64,000 nt of DNA from Methylobacterium sp. Leaf465 (GCF_001424705.1 NZ_LMRA01000034.1:62001-126000); one strand, 5' to 3'; numbered from the stretch's first letter, positions 1-9,237 are shown. Translations and numbers: made by a program. The notes: generated by a model not told the origin, from the letters alone.

Positions 1-114
1 GACGACGACCGCATCCACTCGCCCAACGAGAAGTACGACCTGACCAGCTTCCACAAGGGCACCCGCTCCTGGGCCCGCATCCTGGCGGCCTTCGGCGGGC
101 AGCGGGCCGGCTGA
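1..114 (+). CDS. M20-family metallopeptidase, C-terminal end only
   Basis: The window opens inside this gene. The last 37 residues are visible, and they contain [12 protein letters not shown] followed by [13 protein letters not shown], ending in TGA at 112-114. This is the usual C-terminal signature of M20/M25/M40 amidohydrolases (dipeptidase or ArgE/DapE-like). The His in the RIHSPNE stretch is a conserved metal or substrate-site residue in that family. The substrate cannot be told from this fragment. It lies upstream of the glycosyltransferase operon but is separated by more than 300 bases, so it is probably a separate unit. Confidence 0.7.
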   Translation, partial: DDDRIHSPNEKYDLTSFHKGTRSWARILAAFGGQRAG

Positions 115-439
115 GCGGCCCCGTCGTCGCCCGTGGCGCGCGGCCTCGCACCCCGGAGCTTGGGTCGATCCTCGTGGGGACGCGCGTGACGCCGAGCCAT
201 CGACGACCGGGGCGAGACGCGAGGCGGCTCCCTCGCCGGGAAGGAGCGGGTTGGGGTGAGGTGTGTGCCCTTTCCGGACTGCGCACCCACCTCCCCCTGT
301 CCCTCTCCCGACCGGCGTGGGGACCCGCGCAGCCCACGCCCCTGGCCGGCCGGCGAGCCCCGGCCGGGCGGGGAGGATCGGGTGACCGTCGACCGTTCGA
401 AATCCGCGGACGCACGCTCCGCTCGAATCCCCAGGCCGC
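115..439. other. Intergenic stretch without a supported gene
   Basis: This 325-base gap separates the M20 peptidase from the glycosyltransferase operon. Short overlapping reading frames exist here, but they are Arg/Pro/Gly-rich and look like GC-rich noise. It presumably carries the operon promoter. I could not pick a convincing -35/-10 pair. Confidence 0.4.
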
Positions 440-1147
440 ATGACCGCCACCCCTGCCCCTCCCAGTCCCAGCGCGGCTCGCCTGTTCGCGGCGGGCCAGG
501 GCGTGCTCGTCTGCCGCTACCCGGTCGCCACCGACCTGCCGATCCCCCTCGCGGTCCTGGCGCCGGCCGGTCTCGGCCTCCTCACCTGGGCCTTCACCGG
601 CTTCGGCGGCCCCGAGCCCGATCCCGCCGGGCTCCTCGTCCTGCATGACGGGCAGGCGGCCCTGACGGAGGGCGGCACCCTGACCCTGGAGACGCATTTT
701 CGCGATGCGGCGATCGCCTGTCCGAAACCCCGGCCCGTGGCGGAGCTGGCCCGGCCCGAGCGCGCCGCCCTCGGGGAGGCGGTGCTGGCGGCCGTGATGC
801 CGGACACCCTCGATGCCCTGGCGACGCTGTTTCCGCTGCTGGCCCCCGCCGTCGCGGAGGGTCCGATGCCCGAGACGGCGCCCCGCCTCGCCCTCGCGGG
901 CGACGATGCGCGCCGGGCCACGCTCTCGGGCTCCACGGTGCCGAACTACCTGCTGCTGCGGGCCGGCAGCACCTGGAGCTGCGCCCGGGTGGCGACGGCC
1001 GAGCTCCGCTTCGGCCCGGCCCCCGCGATCGACCTCACCCTGGCGCCGGCCTGGGGCAACCCCCGCGGGGCGACCGTCGAGACCGCGTTCCTCCTCGGCC
1101 CCGGCACCGTCACGCCCGCCCGCCTCCGCCGCGAGGCCGGACGATGA
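440..1147 (+). CDS. Unrecognised 235-aa protein leading a glycosyltransferase operon
   Basis: I do not recognise the family. The protein is 235 residues, soluble-looking and rich in Ala, Pro and Leu. It has no signal peptide and no clear membrane helix apart from a mildly hydrophobic stretch near residues 34-55. Its stop overlaps the ATG of the next gene (1144), and the next two junctions in the operon are coupled the same way, so it is probably co-translated with the glycosyltransferases and acts in the same glycan pathway (inference). The ATG at 440 has no strong Shine-Dalgarno sequence. No in-frame alternative is clearly better. Codon use matches the neighbours. Confidence 0.6.
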   Translation: MTATPAPPSPSAARLFAAGQGVLVCRYPVATDLPIPLAVLAPAGLGLLTWAFTGFGGPEPDPAGLLVLHDGQAALTEGGTLTLETHFRDAAIACPKPRPVAELARPERAALGEAVLAAVMPDTLDALATLFPLLAPAVAEGPMPETAPRLALAGDDARRATLSGSTVPNYLLLRAGSTWSCARVATAELRFGPAPAIDLTLAPAWGNPRGATVETAFLLGPGTVTPARLRREAGR

Positions 1148-3048
1148 GCGGCCCCGCGATCCTCGTGGTGGCGCCGATGCCGGCGTTTCCGACCAGCGCC
1201 GGCAACCGGCGCCGGCTGCTCACCACCTGCGCCGCCCTGCAGCGCGGCGGCTACGCGGTCGACCTCGCCTATTACGCCCACGAGGACCAGATCTATCGCC
1301 GCTTCGGGCAGCACCCGCCCACCGACGAGGCCGCGGCGGCGGGCCTGTTCCGGCACATCTTCCGGATCGAGCCGCCGGCGACCATCCCGCTCACCACCCG
1401 GTCGCGGTGCTTCGCCATCGACGACTGGTGCCCCGAGGCGGTCGGCGCCTTCGTCGCCTGGTACGGACGGGCCTACCCTGAGACCCGTGCGATCCTGATG
1501 AACTACGTGTTCCTGTCGCGGGCGCTGGAGGCGGCGCCGCCGGGCGTGCTCAAGCTCATCGACACCCACGACCGCTTCGCCGACCGGCAGCGGCAATACC
1601 GTCCGTTCCGGGCCGAGCCGAACTTCTTCTACACCGACCGGGCGGGCGAGGCGGCGGGCCTCGCCCGGGCCGACATCGTGCTGGCGATCCAGTCCGAGGA
1701 AGCGGCCTATTTCCGAACGATCACCGATCGCCGGGTTCACCTGCTGCCGCCGCGCTTTCCCGCCCGCCGGCCCTTCGCGGCCCCGGCCCGGGTCAAGCGG
1801 ATCGGCTTCCTCGGCCACGGCAACGATCCGAACCTGGTCTCGATCCGGCGCTTCGCCGCGGCCTGGAGCGAGGACTGGACCCCGGCCCGTCCCGAACTCG
1901 TCATCGCGGGCGAGATCAGCAACAGCCTCGGCCCGACCGCAGGGCCCGGTGTGCGGCTCGCCGGTTACCTGCCGGAGCTGGAGGACTTCTACGACGGCGT
2001 CGACCTCGTGGTGGCGCCGATCCTCATGGGCAGCGGCCTGAAGATGAAGGTCGCCGAGGCCCTGTCCTTCGGCAAGCCCGTCATCGGCACCGCCCTCGGC
2101 TTCGAGGGCTTCGACCCCGTGGCGCCGGCCCACCGCCTGCCCACCGCCGAAGCGGTGAAGGCCGAGGTGCTCGCGCTGGCCGACGACGCGGCCGGCCTCG
2201 CCGCCCTCACCCGCGCCTGCGCGGATCTCTTTGCCGGCTATAACGCCCGCGCCGAGCAGGCCGAAACTGCTTTGCTGGCAATGCTCTCTGTTTCCGATGA
2301 GAAACCATCTGAGGCTGCCGCGTCTGTCGCCCCCGCCACCGCAAACGATCCCGATCGGGTGGTCACGTTCCTCGAGCGCGGACGCCTCACCCGCGAGACC
2401 TCCCTGCGGTCCGACCTGCGCGACGATCCCGAACGCGGCCTCCTGGTCGCCACCGAGCGCGTCGCCCCGCCCGGCGCCGATCCCTACACCCCCGCCCGCC
2501 GGCGCTGGTTCGCCAGGGCGGAGGAGGGCAAGACCGAGCGCAGACAGGACGAGGCCGGATCACCGGACGCCGGTTTGGCCGGGCTCCGGCTCGCCCTCTC
2601 GCCGGAATGGGTCCGCGACCGGCGCCTGCCCCCTCCCCTCCGGGCGGACCTCGCGGCGCAGCTGGCGGACGTCGCGGCGGACTGGGAAGCCCAGGCGGTC
2701 CGCGTCGGCACCGCCGGAGACGCGACGACCCTGGCCCTGACGCTGCCGCGTCACCTCGCATTCGGCACGCATCCCCACGCCGCCTTCCGGATCGGCACGC
2801 CGACGCGCGAGATCACGCTCGGACGTGTCACCCCTCTGAATACCAGCCGGATTCCGATGTATTCCAGCGCGTATATCAGCGCGTATACCAGCGCCCGCGC
2901 GGACCTCCCGGGCGCGCCGGCGGCCGTGACCTTCGCGGGGCTCGGAGCAGGCCCGAAGGCCTCCACGATCCTGTTCCTGCACGACGACCTCATCGGTCGC
3001 ATCACGGTCCTGCCCGACCCCATCCCGAGCCCGGAGCCCCTTCCATGA
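1144..3048 (+). CDS. Glycosyltransferase (GT4-like) with a long C-terminal extension
   Basis: A 634-aa protein. The N-terminal half looks like a GT-B glycosyltransferase. Residues 5-20 (ILVVAPMPAFPTSAGNR) are typical of the acceptor-domain start, with a Gly/Asn loop before an Arg cluster. Around residues 288-320 the run GSGLKMKVAEALSFGKPVI matches the GT4 donor-binding region, including the E-x7-E-type acidic site. Residues from about 400 to 634 form an extension I do not recognise, with a charged linker near 440-480. GTs of this class transfer a sugar from a nucleotide donor in the cytosol. Acceptor and sugar are unknown. Start ATG 1144 overlaps the previous stop, and its own stop overlaps the next ATG at 3045. 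Confidence 0.75.
   Translation: MSGPAILVVAPMPAFPTSAGNRRRLLTTCAALQRGGYAVDLAYYAHEDQIYRRFGQHPPTDEAAAAGLFRHIFRIEPPATIPLTTRSRCFAIDDWCPEAVGAFVAWYGRAYPETRAILMNYVFLSRALEAAPPGVLKLIDTHDRFADRQRQYRPFRAEPNFFYTDRAGEAAGLARADIVLAIQSEEAAYFRTITDRRVHLLPPRFPARRPFAAPARVKRIGFLGHGNDPNLVSIRRFAAAWSEDWTPARPELVIAGEISNSLGPTAGPGVRLAGYLPELEDFYDGVDLVVAPILMGSGLKMKVAEALSFGKPVIGTALGFEGFDPVAPAHRLPTAEAVKAEVLALADDAAGLAALTRACADLFAGYNARAEQAETALLAMLSVSDEKPSEAAASVAPATANDPDRVVTFLERGRLTRETSLRSDLRDDPERGLLVATERVAPPGADPYTPARRRWFARAEEGKTERRQDEAGSPDAGLAGLRLALSPEWVRDRRLPPPLRADLAAQLADVAADWEAQAVRVGTAGDATTLALTLPRHLAFGTHPHAAFRIGTPTREITLGRVTPLNTSRIPMYSSAYISAYTSARADLPGAPAAVTFAGLGAGPKASTILFLHDDLIGRITVLPDPIPSPEPLP
2864..2894 (+). repeat. 12-bp tandem repeat, about 2.6 copies
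   Basis: Units ccagcgcgtata (2864-2875) and tcagcgcgtata (2876-2887) are followed by a partial ccagcgc. The repeat is in frame inside the glycosyltransferase extension and encodes a Ser/Ala/Tyr pattern (SSAYISAYTSA). It sits in a locally AT-richer patch. Confidence 0.7.
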
Positions 3049-5099
3049 TGGCGGCCCCCGACATCCTCGACGCTCCGGCGGGCCGAAAGGCGGCCCTGGT
3101 CGAGGCCGCCCTGATCTGGAATGCGTTGTTTCTCAACGACATCCGCATCGCGTTCCGGCCGGAAGCCGCGCCCGTGATCTCGGTCGTGATCGTCTCGCGC
3201 GGGGCCCGGCACCTGCTGGCCTGGACCCTGGCGAAGCTCGCCGGGCACCAGGCCTTCGCCGGCCCCGCCTTCGAGGTGATCCTGGTCGACAACGCCTCCG
3301 ATGCCGAGACCCGGACGCTCTTCGACCGGGTCGACGGCGCCCGGATCCTGCTCAATCCGGAGAACGCCGGCTTCGGCCCCGCCTGCAACCAGGGGGCCGC
3401 CGAGGCCCGCGGCCGCTACGTGCTGTTCCTGAATCCCGACATCGACCTGATGCCCGGCGCCCTGGCGGCCCTGGTCCGCACCTTCGCGGAGGCCGACGAC
3501 GTCGGCATCGTCGGCGGGCGGCTGGTCTTCCCCGGGGGCATCCTGCAGGAGGCCGGGGCCGGCTTCCAGGACGACCCGCAGCTCACCCATCCGGCCGGCC
3601 GCGGCGGCCTCGATCCCTTCGCGCCGGAGGCCTCCTACGTCCGCGACGCGGGCTACGTCTCCGGGGCCCTGCTGATGATCGAGGCCCGGCTGTTCACCGA
3701 GCTCGGCGGCTTCGACGACCTGTTCGCGCCGGCCTATTTCGAGGACACCGACCTCTGCGCCCGCTGCCAGCAGGCGGGGCGGCGGGTCGTCTACCAGCCG
3801 CGTGCGATCGCGATCCACGTGGAGAGCGGCACCAGCGTCCGGCGCGCCGACGTCGAGGCGCTCCTCGACCGCAACCGGGTCCGCTTCCGCGAGCGGCACG
3901 GTGCCTGGCTCTTCGGGCAGGGGCCGCGGCGCACGGGCTTCGGGCCCCGCGACGACGCGCCCTTCGCCCTGCGCGTCCTCTACGTCGACGACCGCGCCCC
4001 CCATCAGGATCTCGGGGCCGGGCTGCCGCGGGCCAACACCATCGTCAACGCGATGGCGGATCTCGGCTACGCCGTGACGGTGTGCTCGGTCTACGGCGAG
4101 CGCGAGGAGCCGGCGACGACCTATCGGGATCTCTCGGACCGGATCGAAGTCATCGAGCCCTGCGGACGGGAGGGCTTCCGCTGCCTCGTCACCGAGCGGG
4201 CCGGAGCCTACGACGTGCTCTGGGTCAGCCGGCCGCCGCACATCCGCATGGTGTGCGAGGTCCTGGCGGATCTGGGCCTGAGCCCGCGGGATGTGGGCCG
4301 CGCCCGCGTGGTGTTCGATTCCGAATCCCTCTACGCCCTGCGCGAGTTCGTCGTCGACGCCCTCAAAGGCCGGCCGTCGCCGGGGCCGTCCCTTGCCCGG
4401 GCGACCGCCCTGGAGCTCCGGACGATCGCGGCGGCCGACCGGGTGGTCTGCGTCTCCCCGGCCGACGCGCGCCTGCTGCGCCGGGCCGGGGTCGCCGATC
4501 CGGTGGTCCTCGGCCACGTCCAGGCGCCCCATCCGAACCCGCCCGGATTCGCCGCCCGCCGGGGTTTCGTCTTCATCGGGTCCCTCGCCCGCGAGGGGGA
4601 GCCGAACATCGATTCGCTCGACTGGTTCTTCGGGCAGGCCTGGGACTTCCTGCGGGCGCTCCTGCCGGACGCCCACGTCACCATCATCGGTGCGGTCGCG
4701 CCCTCCATCGCCGAGCGGCTGACCCGGCCCGGCGTCACCGTGCTCGGCCGCCTCGACGAGATCGGCCCCGCCCTGGATGCCGCCCGCGTCGCCCTCGCGC
4801 CGACGCGCTTCGCCGCCGGCCTTCCGCACAAGGTGCTGGAGACCGTGGCGCGCGGCCTGCCGAGCGTCGTCACCCCCGTCCTGGCCGGGCAGATGGGCTG
4901 GCCCGACGGCACCGGATACCGGGTCCACGACTGGCACGATCCCCGGGGCTTCGCCGAGACGCTGGCGCATCTCCACGCGGACGCGGCGGCGTGGACGCAG
5001 GTGCAGTGCGCCGGCCTCGCCCAGGTCGGCCGCGACGAGGACCCCGCGGCCTACCGCGCCATCCTGCGCCAGGTGTGCGAGGCGCCGACCTTCCCATGA
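3045..5099 (+). CDS. Two-domain glycosyltransferase (GT2 plus GT4-like)
   Basis: A 684-aa protein starting at ATG 3045, which overlaps the upstream stop; the next codon is also ATG. Residues about 46-280 are a GT2 (GT-A) domain. They show SVVIVSRG, then ILVDNASD, the ENAGFGPACNQG motif of rhamnosyl-type GT2 enzymes, NPDID as the metal-binding DxD-like site near 131, and FEDTDLCAR near 232. Residues about 305-684 are a GT-B domain with FIGSLARE at its donor half and HKVLETVARGLPSV near 595. A fused pair implies two successive sugar additions by one polypeptide, as in other surface-polysaccharide loci (inference). The stop overlaps the ATG of the next gene (5096). Confidence 0.8.
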   Translation: MMAAPDILDAPAGRKAALVEAALIWNALFLNDIRIAFRPEAAPVISVVIVSRGARHLLAWTLAKLAGHQAFAGPAFEVILVDNASDAETRTLFDRVDGARILLNPENAGFGPACNQGAAEARGRYVLFLNPDIDLMPGALAALVRTFAEADDVGIVGGRLVFPGGILQEAGAGFQDDPQLTHPAGRGGLDPFAPEASYVRDAGYVSGALLMIEARLFTELGGFDDLFAPAYFEDTDLCARCQQAGRRVVYQPRAIAIHVESGTSVRRADVEALLDRNRVRFRERHGAWLFGQGPRRTGFGPRDDAPFALRVLYVDDRAPHQDLGAGLPRANTIVNAMADLGYAVTVCSVYGEREEPATTYRDLSDRIEVIEPCGREGFRCLVTERAGAYDVLWVSRPPHIRMVCEVLADLGLSPRDVGRARVVFDSESLYALREFVVDALKGRPSPGPSLARATALELRTIAAADRVVCVSPADARLLRRAGVADPVVLGHVQAPHPNPPGFAARRGFVFIGSLAREGEPNIDSLDWFFGQAWDFLRALLPDAHVTIIGAVAPSIAERLTRPGVTVLGRLDEIGPALDAARVALAPTRFAAGLPHKVLETVARGLPSVVTPVLAGQMGWPDGTGYRVHDWHDPRGFAETLAHLHADAAAWTQVQCAGLAQVGRDEDPAAYRAILRQVCEAPTFP

Positions 5100-5950
5100 C
5101 ACGCAGCCCGACGTTCCACGCCGTCCGCCTCGCCACGCCCCTGATCCGCCGGGTGATCCTCGGCCGCGTGCCCCGCCTGTTCGATGCGGCCTATTACCGG
5201 GCGACCAACCCGGACGTGGCCCGCTCCGGCATCGACCCGTTCCTGCACTACGTCTGGCGCGGCGCCGCTCAGGACCGCGATCCGAGCGCCGATTTCGACA
5301 CCGCTTTCTACAAGCGCCAGAGCGGCCCGACGCGCCTCGACCCGGTGCGGCACTACCTGCGGGCGGGGGCGAAGGCCGGCCTCGACCCGAATCCCGCCTT
5401 CAGCACCCTGATGTACGTGGCCCGCTACCCCGATGTCGGGCTGGCCGGGGTCAACCCCCTGGTGCATTACCGCCAGGACGGGCGGGCGGAGGGCCGCGTC
5501 ACAGCCCCGTCCGCCTCGCAGCCGGAGGAATGGGTGCCCTTCCAGGGGGTCCGCGAGACCCATCGCTGGACCTATCCGGCCCAAGCCTCGCCCCGCTTCG
5601 CCCTGACCCTGCGGCGTGACGTGCCGGTCTCGGCCTGCCCCAGCTTCCTGCCCCGGCTCTGCCTCGTGCTGACCCTCGACGGAAGCGAGATCGACGGCCT
5701 GGTCCAGAGCTTCGACGCCTTCCCGGGCTCGGCCGCCGACGCGCTCACCCTCGCGGTCGACACCACCCTGCGCCCCCATCCGCCCCGCCCCACCCTGGTC
5801 CTCGCCCTGGATCAGTGCTTCCACGGGCCGGGCCCCGGGGGCGCGGTGCTGCTGCGCTACGCGGAGGCGCGGATCTGGGACGTGCTGCTGGAGCGCCCGC
5901 ACGTGCTGCGGCTCTGCCCGGCCGGCGCGCTCGCGCTTCGGGTGCTGTGA
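5096..5950 (+). CDS. Repeat-containing protein of glycan loci, 284 aa
   Basis: The N-terminal half carries at least three copies of a short repeat of the form FDAAYYRATNPDV / DPFLHYVWRGA, at residues about 23-55, 62-85 and 98-125. The last copy reads NPLVHYRQDGRAEGR. This repeat is often found appended to bacterial glycosyltransferases and rhamnan-synthesis proteins. Here it is not fused to a recognisable transferase domain. The C-terminal half (about 140-284) is unrecognised, with a Pro-rich stretch and alternating hydrophobic segments suggesting a beta-rich fold. The ATG at 5096 overlaps the preceding stop, making it the fourth gene of the coupled operon. It runs convergently towards bioD, with only 27 bases between them. 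Confidence 0.7.
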   Translation: MTRSPTFHAVRLATPLIRRVILGRVPRLFDAAYYRATNPDVARSGIDPFLHYVWRGAAQDRDPSADFDTAFYKRQSGPTRLDPVRHYLRAGAKAGLDPNPAFSTLMYVARYPDVGLAGVNPLVHYRQDGRAEGRVTAPSASQPEEWVPFQGVRETHRWTYPAQASPRFALTLRRDVPVSACPSFLPRLCLVLTLDGSEIDGLVQSFDAFPGSAADALTLAVDTTLRPHPPRPTLVLALDQCFHGPGPGGAVLLRYAEARIWDVLLERPHVLRLCPAGALALRVL

Positions 5951-5977
5951 GGCGCCCCCGGTGCGGGGGACGGGCGT

Positions 5978-6676
5978 TCAGGCGGCGGAGACCGGGCGCA
6001 CCAGATCGGCGAGGTCGACCGGGCAGTCCCCGTCGCGGGCGATGACGATCACCGGGACGGCCTGGTGCCGGGCGATCGCCGCCGCCACGACCTCGGGCGG
6101 AGTCGGCGCGTCCGGGCTGGCGCAGACGACGATCCCGATCAGGGGGACGCCGTGCGCGTGCAGGGTCTCGGCCGCCGTAAGGGCATGGCTGATCGCGCCG
6201 AGATAGGAGCCGGAGACGAGGAGCGCCGGCAGGCGGAGCGCCGTGAGCCAGTCGAGGCCGGTCGCCTCCCCTGTCACCGGGCTCATGACGCCGCCGACCC
6301 CCTCGATCAGCAGGGTGCCGCCGGGCGGTGTCGCGGCGATCGCGGCCCGGCACCAGCCGACGAGGTCGTCGAGGGCCAGGGTCCGGCCCTCGCGGGCGGC
6401 GGCGAGATCGGGGCTCAGGGGGGCGACGAAGCGCCAGGGCGAGCAGGCGGCGACCGTCTCCGGCGTCACGGCCAGGCCCTGCGCCGCGAGAAGCCGCCCG
6501 GTGTCGCTCTGCGCGAAGTCCGCGGCATCGAGGGGCGGGACCCCGCTCGCCAGGGGCTTGAGGGTCCGCACGTCGCGGCCCAGGGCGCGCAGCCGCCGCG
6601 TCAGGGCGGCGGTGACGTAGGTCTTGCCGATCTCTGTCCCGGCGCCGGCGATGAAGACGGCGCGCGTGCCGCTCAC
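5978..6676 (-). CDS. bioD: Dethiobiotin synthetase
   Basis: A 232-aa protein, the usual length for BioD. It performs the ATP- and CO2-dependent ring closure of 7,8-diaminopelargonate to dethiobiotin in the cytosol. The N-terminal P-loop GAGTEIGKTYV (about residues 11-21) carries the family GTx(E/D)xGKT pattern. TLKPLASG (near 39) includes the substrate-contact Lys. IEGVGGVMSP (near 123) is the family's EGAGG-like motif. The ATG overlaps the fpr stop by four bases, so it is translationally coupled to a ferredoxin reductase rather than to other bio genes. bioA lies 18 kb away on the same strand. Confidence 0.92.
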   Translation of the reverse strand: MSGTRAVFIAGAGTEIGKTYVTAALTRRLRALGRDVRTLKPLASGVPPLDAADFAQSDTGRLLAAQGLAVTPETVAACSPWRFVAPLSPDLAAAREGRTLALDDLVGWCRAAIAATPPGGTLLIEGVGGVMSPVTGEATGLDWLTALRLPALLVSGSYLGAISHALTAAETLHAHGVPLIGIVVCASPDAPTPPEVVAAAIARHQAVPVIVIARDGDCPVDLADLVRPVSAA

Positions 6677-7446
6677 TTCTCGACGAAGGCCTTCTCGATG
6701 ACGTAGTGCCCGGCCTCGCCGTGGTTGCCCTCCTCGTAGCCGCCATCGGTCAGCAGCTGGCGAGTGTCACGGATCATGTCGGGCGAGCCGCAGAGCATGA
6801 AGCGGTCATTCTCCACCGACATCGGCGGAAGGCCGATATCCTCGAACAGCTTGCCCGAGGTCATCAGGTCGGTGATGCGGCCACGGTTGCGGAAAGGCTC
6901 GCGGGTCACGGTCGGGTAGTAGATCAGCCCGGCGCTGATCACCTCGCCGAGGAACTCGTGGTTCGGCAGGTCCTGGGTGATGGTCTCGCCGTAGGCGAGC
7001 TCCTGCACCTGCCGGCAGCCATGGACGAGGACGACCTTCTCGAAACGCTCGTAGGTCTCCGGGTCCTTGATGATCGACATGAAGGGCGCCAGGCCCGTGC
7101 CGGTGCCGAGGAGGTAGAGGTTCTTGCCCGGCATCAAATTGTCGAGCACCAGGGTGCCGGTGGGCTTCTTGCCGACGATGATCGGGTCGCCGACCTTGAG
7201 GTGCTGCAGCTTCGAGGTGAGCGGGCCGTTCGGGACCTTGATCGAGAAGAATTCCAGCTCCTCCTCGTAATTGGCCGAGACGACGCTGTAGGCGCGCAGG
7301 AGCGGCCGGCCCTCGACCTCGAGGCCCATCATCACGAACTCGCCGTTGCGAAAGCGGAAAGCGGGATCGCGGGTGGTGCGGAAGGAGAACAGCGTGTCGG
7401 TCCAGTGGTGGACGCTCAGCACACGCTCCTCGTTGAACTTGCTCAT
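6673..7446 (-). CDS. fpr: Ferredoxin/flavodoxin-NADP+ reductase
   Basis: A 257-aa protein of the bacterial FNR type. It moves electrons between NADPH and ferredoxin or flavodoxin. The FAD-binding motif RAYSVVS lies near residue 53, the NADP-binding LLGTGTGLAPF near 112, and the C-terminus ends in YVIEKAFVEK, as in alphaproteobacterial Fpr proteins. Start ATG is at 7446. Coupling to bioD downstream could supply reducing power for biotin synthase, which needs a flavodoxin/ferredoxin system in E. coli. That link is inference. Confidence 0.93.
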   Translation of the reverse strand: MSKFNEERVLSVHHWTDTLFSFRTTRDPAFRFRNGEFVMMGLEVEGRPLLRAYSVVSANYEEELEFFSIKVPNGPLTSKLQHLKVGDPIIVGKKPTGTLVLDNLMPGKNLYLLGTGTGLAPFMSIIKDPETYERFEKVVLVHGCRQVQELAYGETITQDLPNHEFLGEVISAGLIYYPTVTREPFRNRGRITDLMTSGKLFEDIGLPPMSVENDRFMLCGSPDMIRDTRQLLTDGGYEEGNHGEAGHYVIEKAFVEK

Positions 7447-7592
7447 CGACGGTCCGTCTCGAATTTCGCTCGAATCTCGAAGCTTTGCGTGGCGTCTTCT
7501 CGCACCTGCGGTAGGCCCGTCAAGGCGGCGCGCTTACGCAGTCGCACGTCGGCACAGTGGCTTGGAATCGTTCTTAATTCTGCCGCGGCGCG

Positions 7593-8528
7593 TCAGAGCG
7601 GCTTCAGGCCGGCCTCGATCTCGACGCGGCGGGGTTCGAGGAAGGGCGGCAGGGCGAGGCGCTCGCCCAGGGTCTCCATGGGCTCGTCGGTGGCGAAGCC
7701 CGGCCCGTCGGTGGCGATCTCGAACAGGATTCCGTTGGGTTCGCGGAAGTACAGGCTGCGGAAATAGTAGCGGTCGACCGGGCCGCTGGAGGGCATACGG
7801 CGCTGTTTGAGCCGGTCGGCCCAGGCAGCGTAGTCGGTGTCCGGGATGCGGAAGGCGACGTGGTGGACGGCTCCGGCGCCCTGACGCGCAGAGGGGAGGT
7901 TCGGCTCGGCCACGAGATGGAGTTCGGCAGCGGGGCCACCCGCGCCCATGCGATAGACGCGGACCTCGCCCTCGGGAAGCTCATAGTTCCGGTCGTGATT
8001 CAGGCCGAGGATCTCGGTGAGCACGGCCTCGGTCCGCTCGATCTGCGCCACGCTGAGCCGGATCGGCCCGAGGCCGCGAATCTGGTGCTCGCCTGGCACG
8101 GGACTCCGCGCCCAGGGATGGGCCTCGCCGACGCCGCCGTCATCCACCAGCATCAGGCGCTGGCCCTCGCCATCCTCGAAATCGAGGGTCAGGCGCCCGT
8201 CGCGCTCCACCGGCACGGCGTGGTTCACGCCCTGCCGGGCGAGATGCTCGCGCCACCACCCGATCGCGTCTGCGCCGGAGACGCGCAGGCCGGTGCGGCT
8301 GATGCTGTCGGTGCCGCGTCGCTCCGGCGGCGCAGGCCAGTCGAAGAACGTGATGTCGGTGCCGGGCGAGGCGCGGCCGTCGGCGTAGAACAGGTGATAG
8401 GCCGAGACGTCGTCCTGGTTCACCGTCTTCTTCACCAATCGGAGGCCGAGGACCCGTGTGTAGAAGGCGAGATTGTCGGCCGCCTGCGCGGTGATGGCGG
8501 TGAGATGGTGGATTCCGGTGAGTTGCAT
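7593..8528 (-). CDS. VOC-superfamily protein, ring-cleaving-dioxygenase-like
   Basis: A 311-aa protein with two vicinal-oxygen-chelate halves. The first begins with [10 protein letters not shown] at residues 4-13, and the second contains [11 protein letters not shown] near 205. The His in each half and a later Glu ([11 protein letters not shown]) fit the metal triad. This is the LinE/MhqO-like glyoxalase group, often annotated as hydroquinone-type extradiol dioxygenase. The natural substrate is unknown. I start it at ATG 8528, because the longer frame adds 51 Arg/Pro-rich residues that do not belong to the family. It runs alone on the minus strand, downstream of hupE and beyond a terminator. 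Confidence 0.82.
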   Translation of the reverse strand: MQLTGIHHLTAITAQAADNLAFYTRVLGLRLVKKTVNQDDVSAYHLFYADGRASPGTDITFFDWPAPPERRGTDSISRTGLRVSGADAIGWWREHLARQGVNHAVPVERDGRLTLDFEDGEGQRLMLVDDGGVGEAHPWARSPVPGEHQIRGLGPIRLSVAQIERTEAVLTEILGLNHDRNYELPEGEVRVYRMGAGGPAAELHLVAEPNLPSARQGAGAVHHVAFRIPDTDYAAWADRLKQRRMPSSGPVDRYYFRSLYFREPNGILFEIATDGPGFATDEPMETLGERLALPPFLEPRRVEIEAGLKPL

Positions 8529-8586
8529 CGGCGGATCCCTGAGCGGCGGGCTGACCTGTCGGATGGGGCGACCGACCCGAAAACGA

Positions 8587-8610
8587 AACGGCCCCCGGGA
8601 GGGGGCCGTT
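8587..8610 (-). terminator. Rho-independent terminator after hupE
   Basis: A perfect 10-bp stem (aacggccccc / gggggccgtt) with a GGGA loop. Read on the minus strand it is followed by tcgttttcggg, a short T-run. It sits 21 bases past the hupE stop. Confidence 0.75.
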
Positions 8611-8631
8611 CGACGACGTCGGAGGGGGCGC

Positions 8632-9237
8632 TCAGACGGCGCTGGCGAGAAGGCCGAGGCCCGCAACCGCGAGGGCCGCACCGGTCACCCGCAGGGCGGT
8701 GAGACTCTGCACGAGCCGTCCGGCCGAGAGGCCGAGACCGAGGCCCACCGCGTGCAAGAGGGCGGTCGCCCCGAGGAAGCCGAGACCGTAGGCGAGGCCC
8801 GAGCCGGTCTCCGGCATCTCGGCGCCGTGGGCATGGCCATGGAACACCGCGAAGGCGCCCACGAGGGCCATGGCGGCAGCGAGCGGCAGGGCCGGGCGCA
8901 GGGCCAGGGCGGCGCCGAGCACCACCACCGAGAGGGCGATCCCGATCTCGACGAAGGGCAGCCCGATGCTGGCGACCCCGAGGGCGCCGCCGACGGCCAT
9001 CATGCCGAGGAAGGACAGGGGGACGAGGACGCGGGCGCGTCCGCCGATGCGGGCCGCGATCAGACCCACCGCCACCATGGCGAGGACGTGGTCGAGGCCG
9101 CTGAGGGGATGGAGGAAGCCCTGCGTCAAGCCGGCGGCGGGCTCGTGGCCGGGATGGGCCAGGGCCGGCGTCGCGGCGAGGCCCATCGCCGTCACAAGGG
9201 CGAGGCGGGCCGGCAGGGAGGCGAGGCGTGATGTCAT
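8632..9237 (-). CDS. hupE: HupE/UreJ-family nickel/cobalt permease
   Basis: A 201-aa inner-membrane protein. A signal-like N-terminus (about 1-27, ending in ALA) is followed by HPGHE, then a helix containing [12 protein letters not shown], and later [12 protein letters not shown]. These His-rich motifs are the metal-handling residues of the family. About six membrane helices follow the signal. HupE/UreJ proteins import Ni2+ (or Co2+) for hydrogenase or urease. Neither enzyme is visible in this window, so the metal's destination is unknown. No cobalamin riboswitch was recognised upstream (9238-9399). Confidence 0.88.
   Translation of the reverse strand: MTSRLASLPARLALVTAMGLAATPALAHPGHEPAAGLTQGFLHPLSGLDHVLAMVAVGLIAARIGGRARVLVPLSFLGMMAVGGALGVASIGLPFVEIGIALSVVVLGAALALRPALPLAAAMALVGAFAVFHGHAHGAEMPETGSGLAYGLGFLGATALLHAVGLGLGLSAGRLVQSLTALRVTGAALAVAGLGLLASAV

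Noticed and set aside
174..648. Overlapping short plus-strand frames before the glycosyltransferase operon
   Set aside because: Arg/Pro/Gly-rich products without motifs, partly overlapping the supported gene at 440 in another frame.
2836..2845. gaataccagc also occurs at about 27803-27812 in the TonB receptor gene
   Set aside because: A 10-base match between unrelated coding sequences with no shared flanks is likely chance.
2751..5102. Very long minus-strand reading frame (783 codons) opposite the glycosyltransferases
   Set aside because: Its product is Arg/Gly/Asp-rich with no domain, and it mirrors a strongly supported plus-strand gene set. It is a GC-rich antisense shadow.
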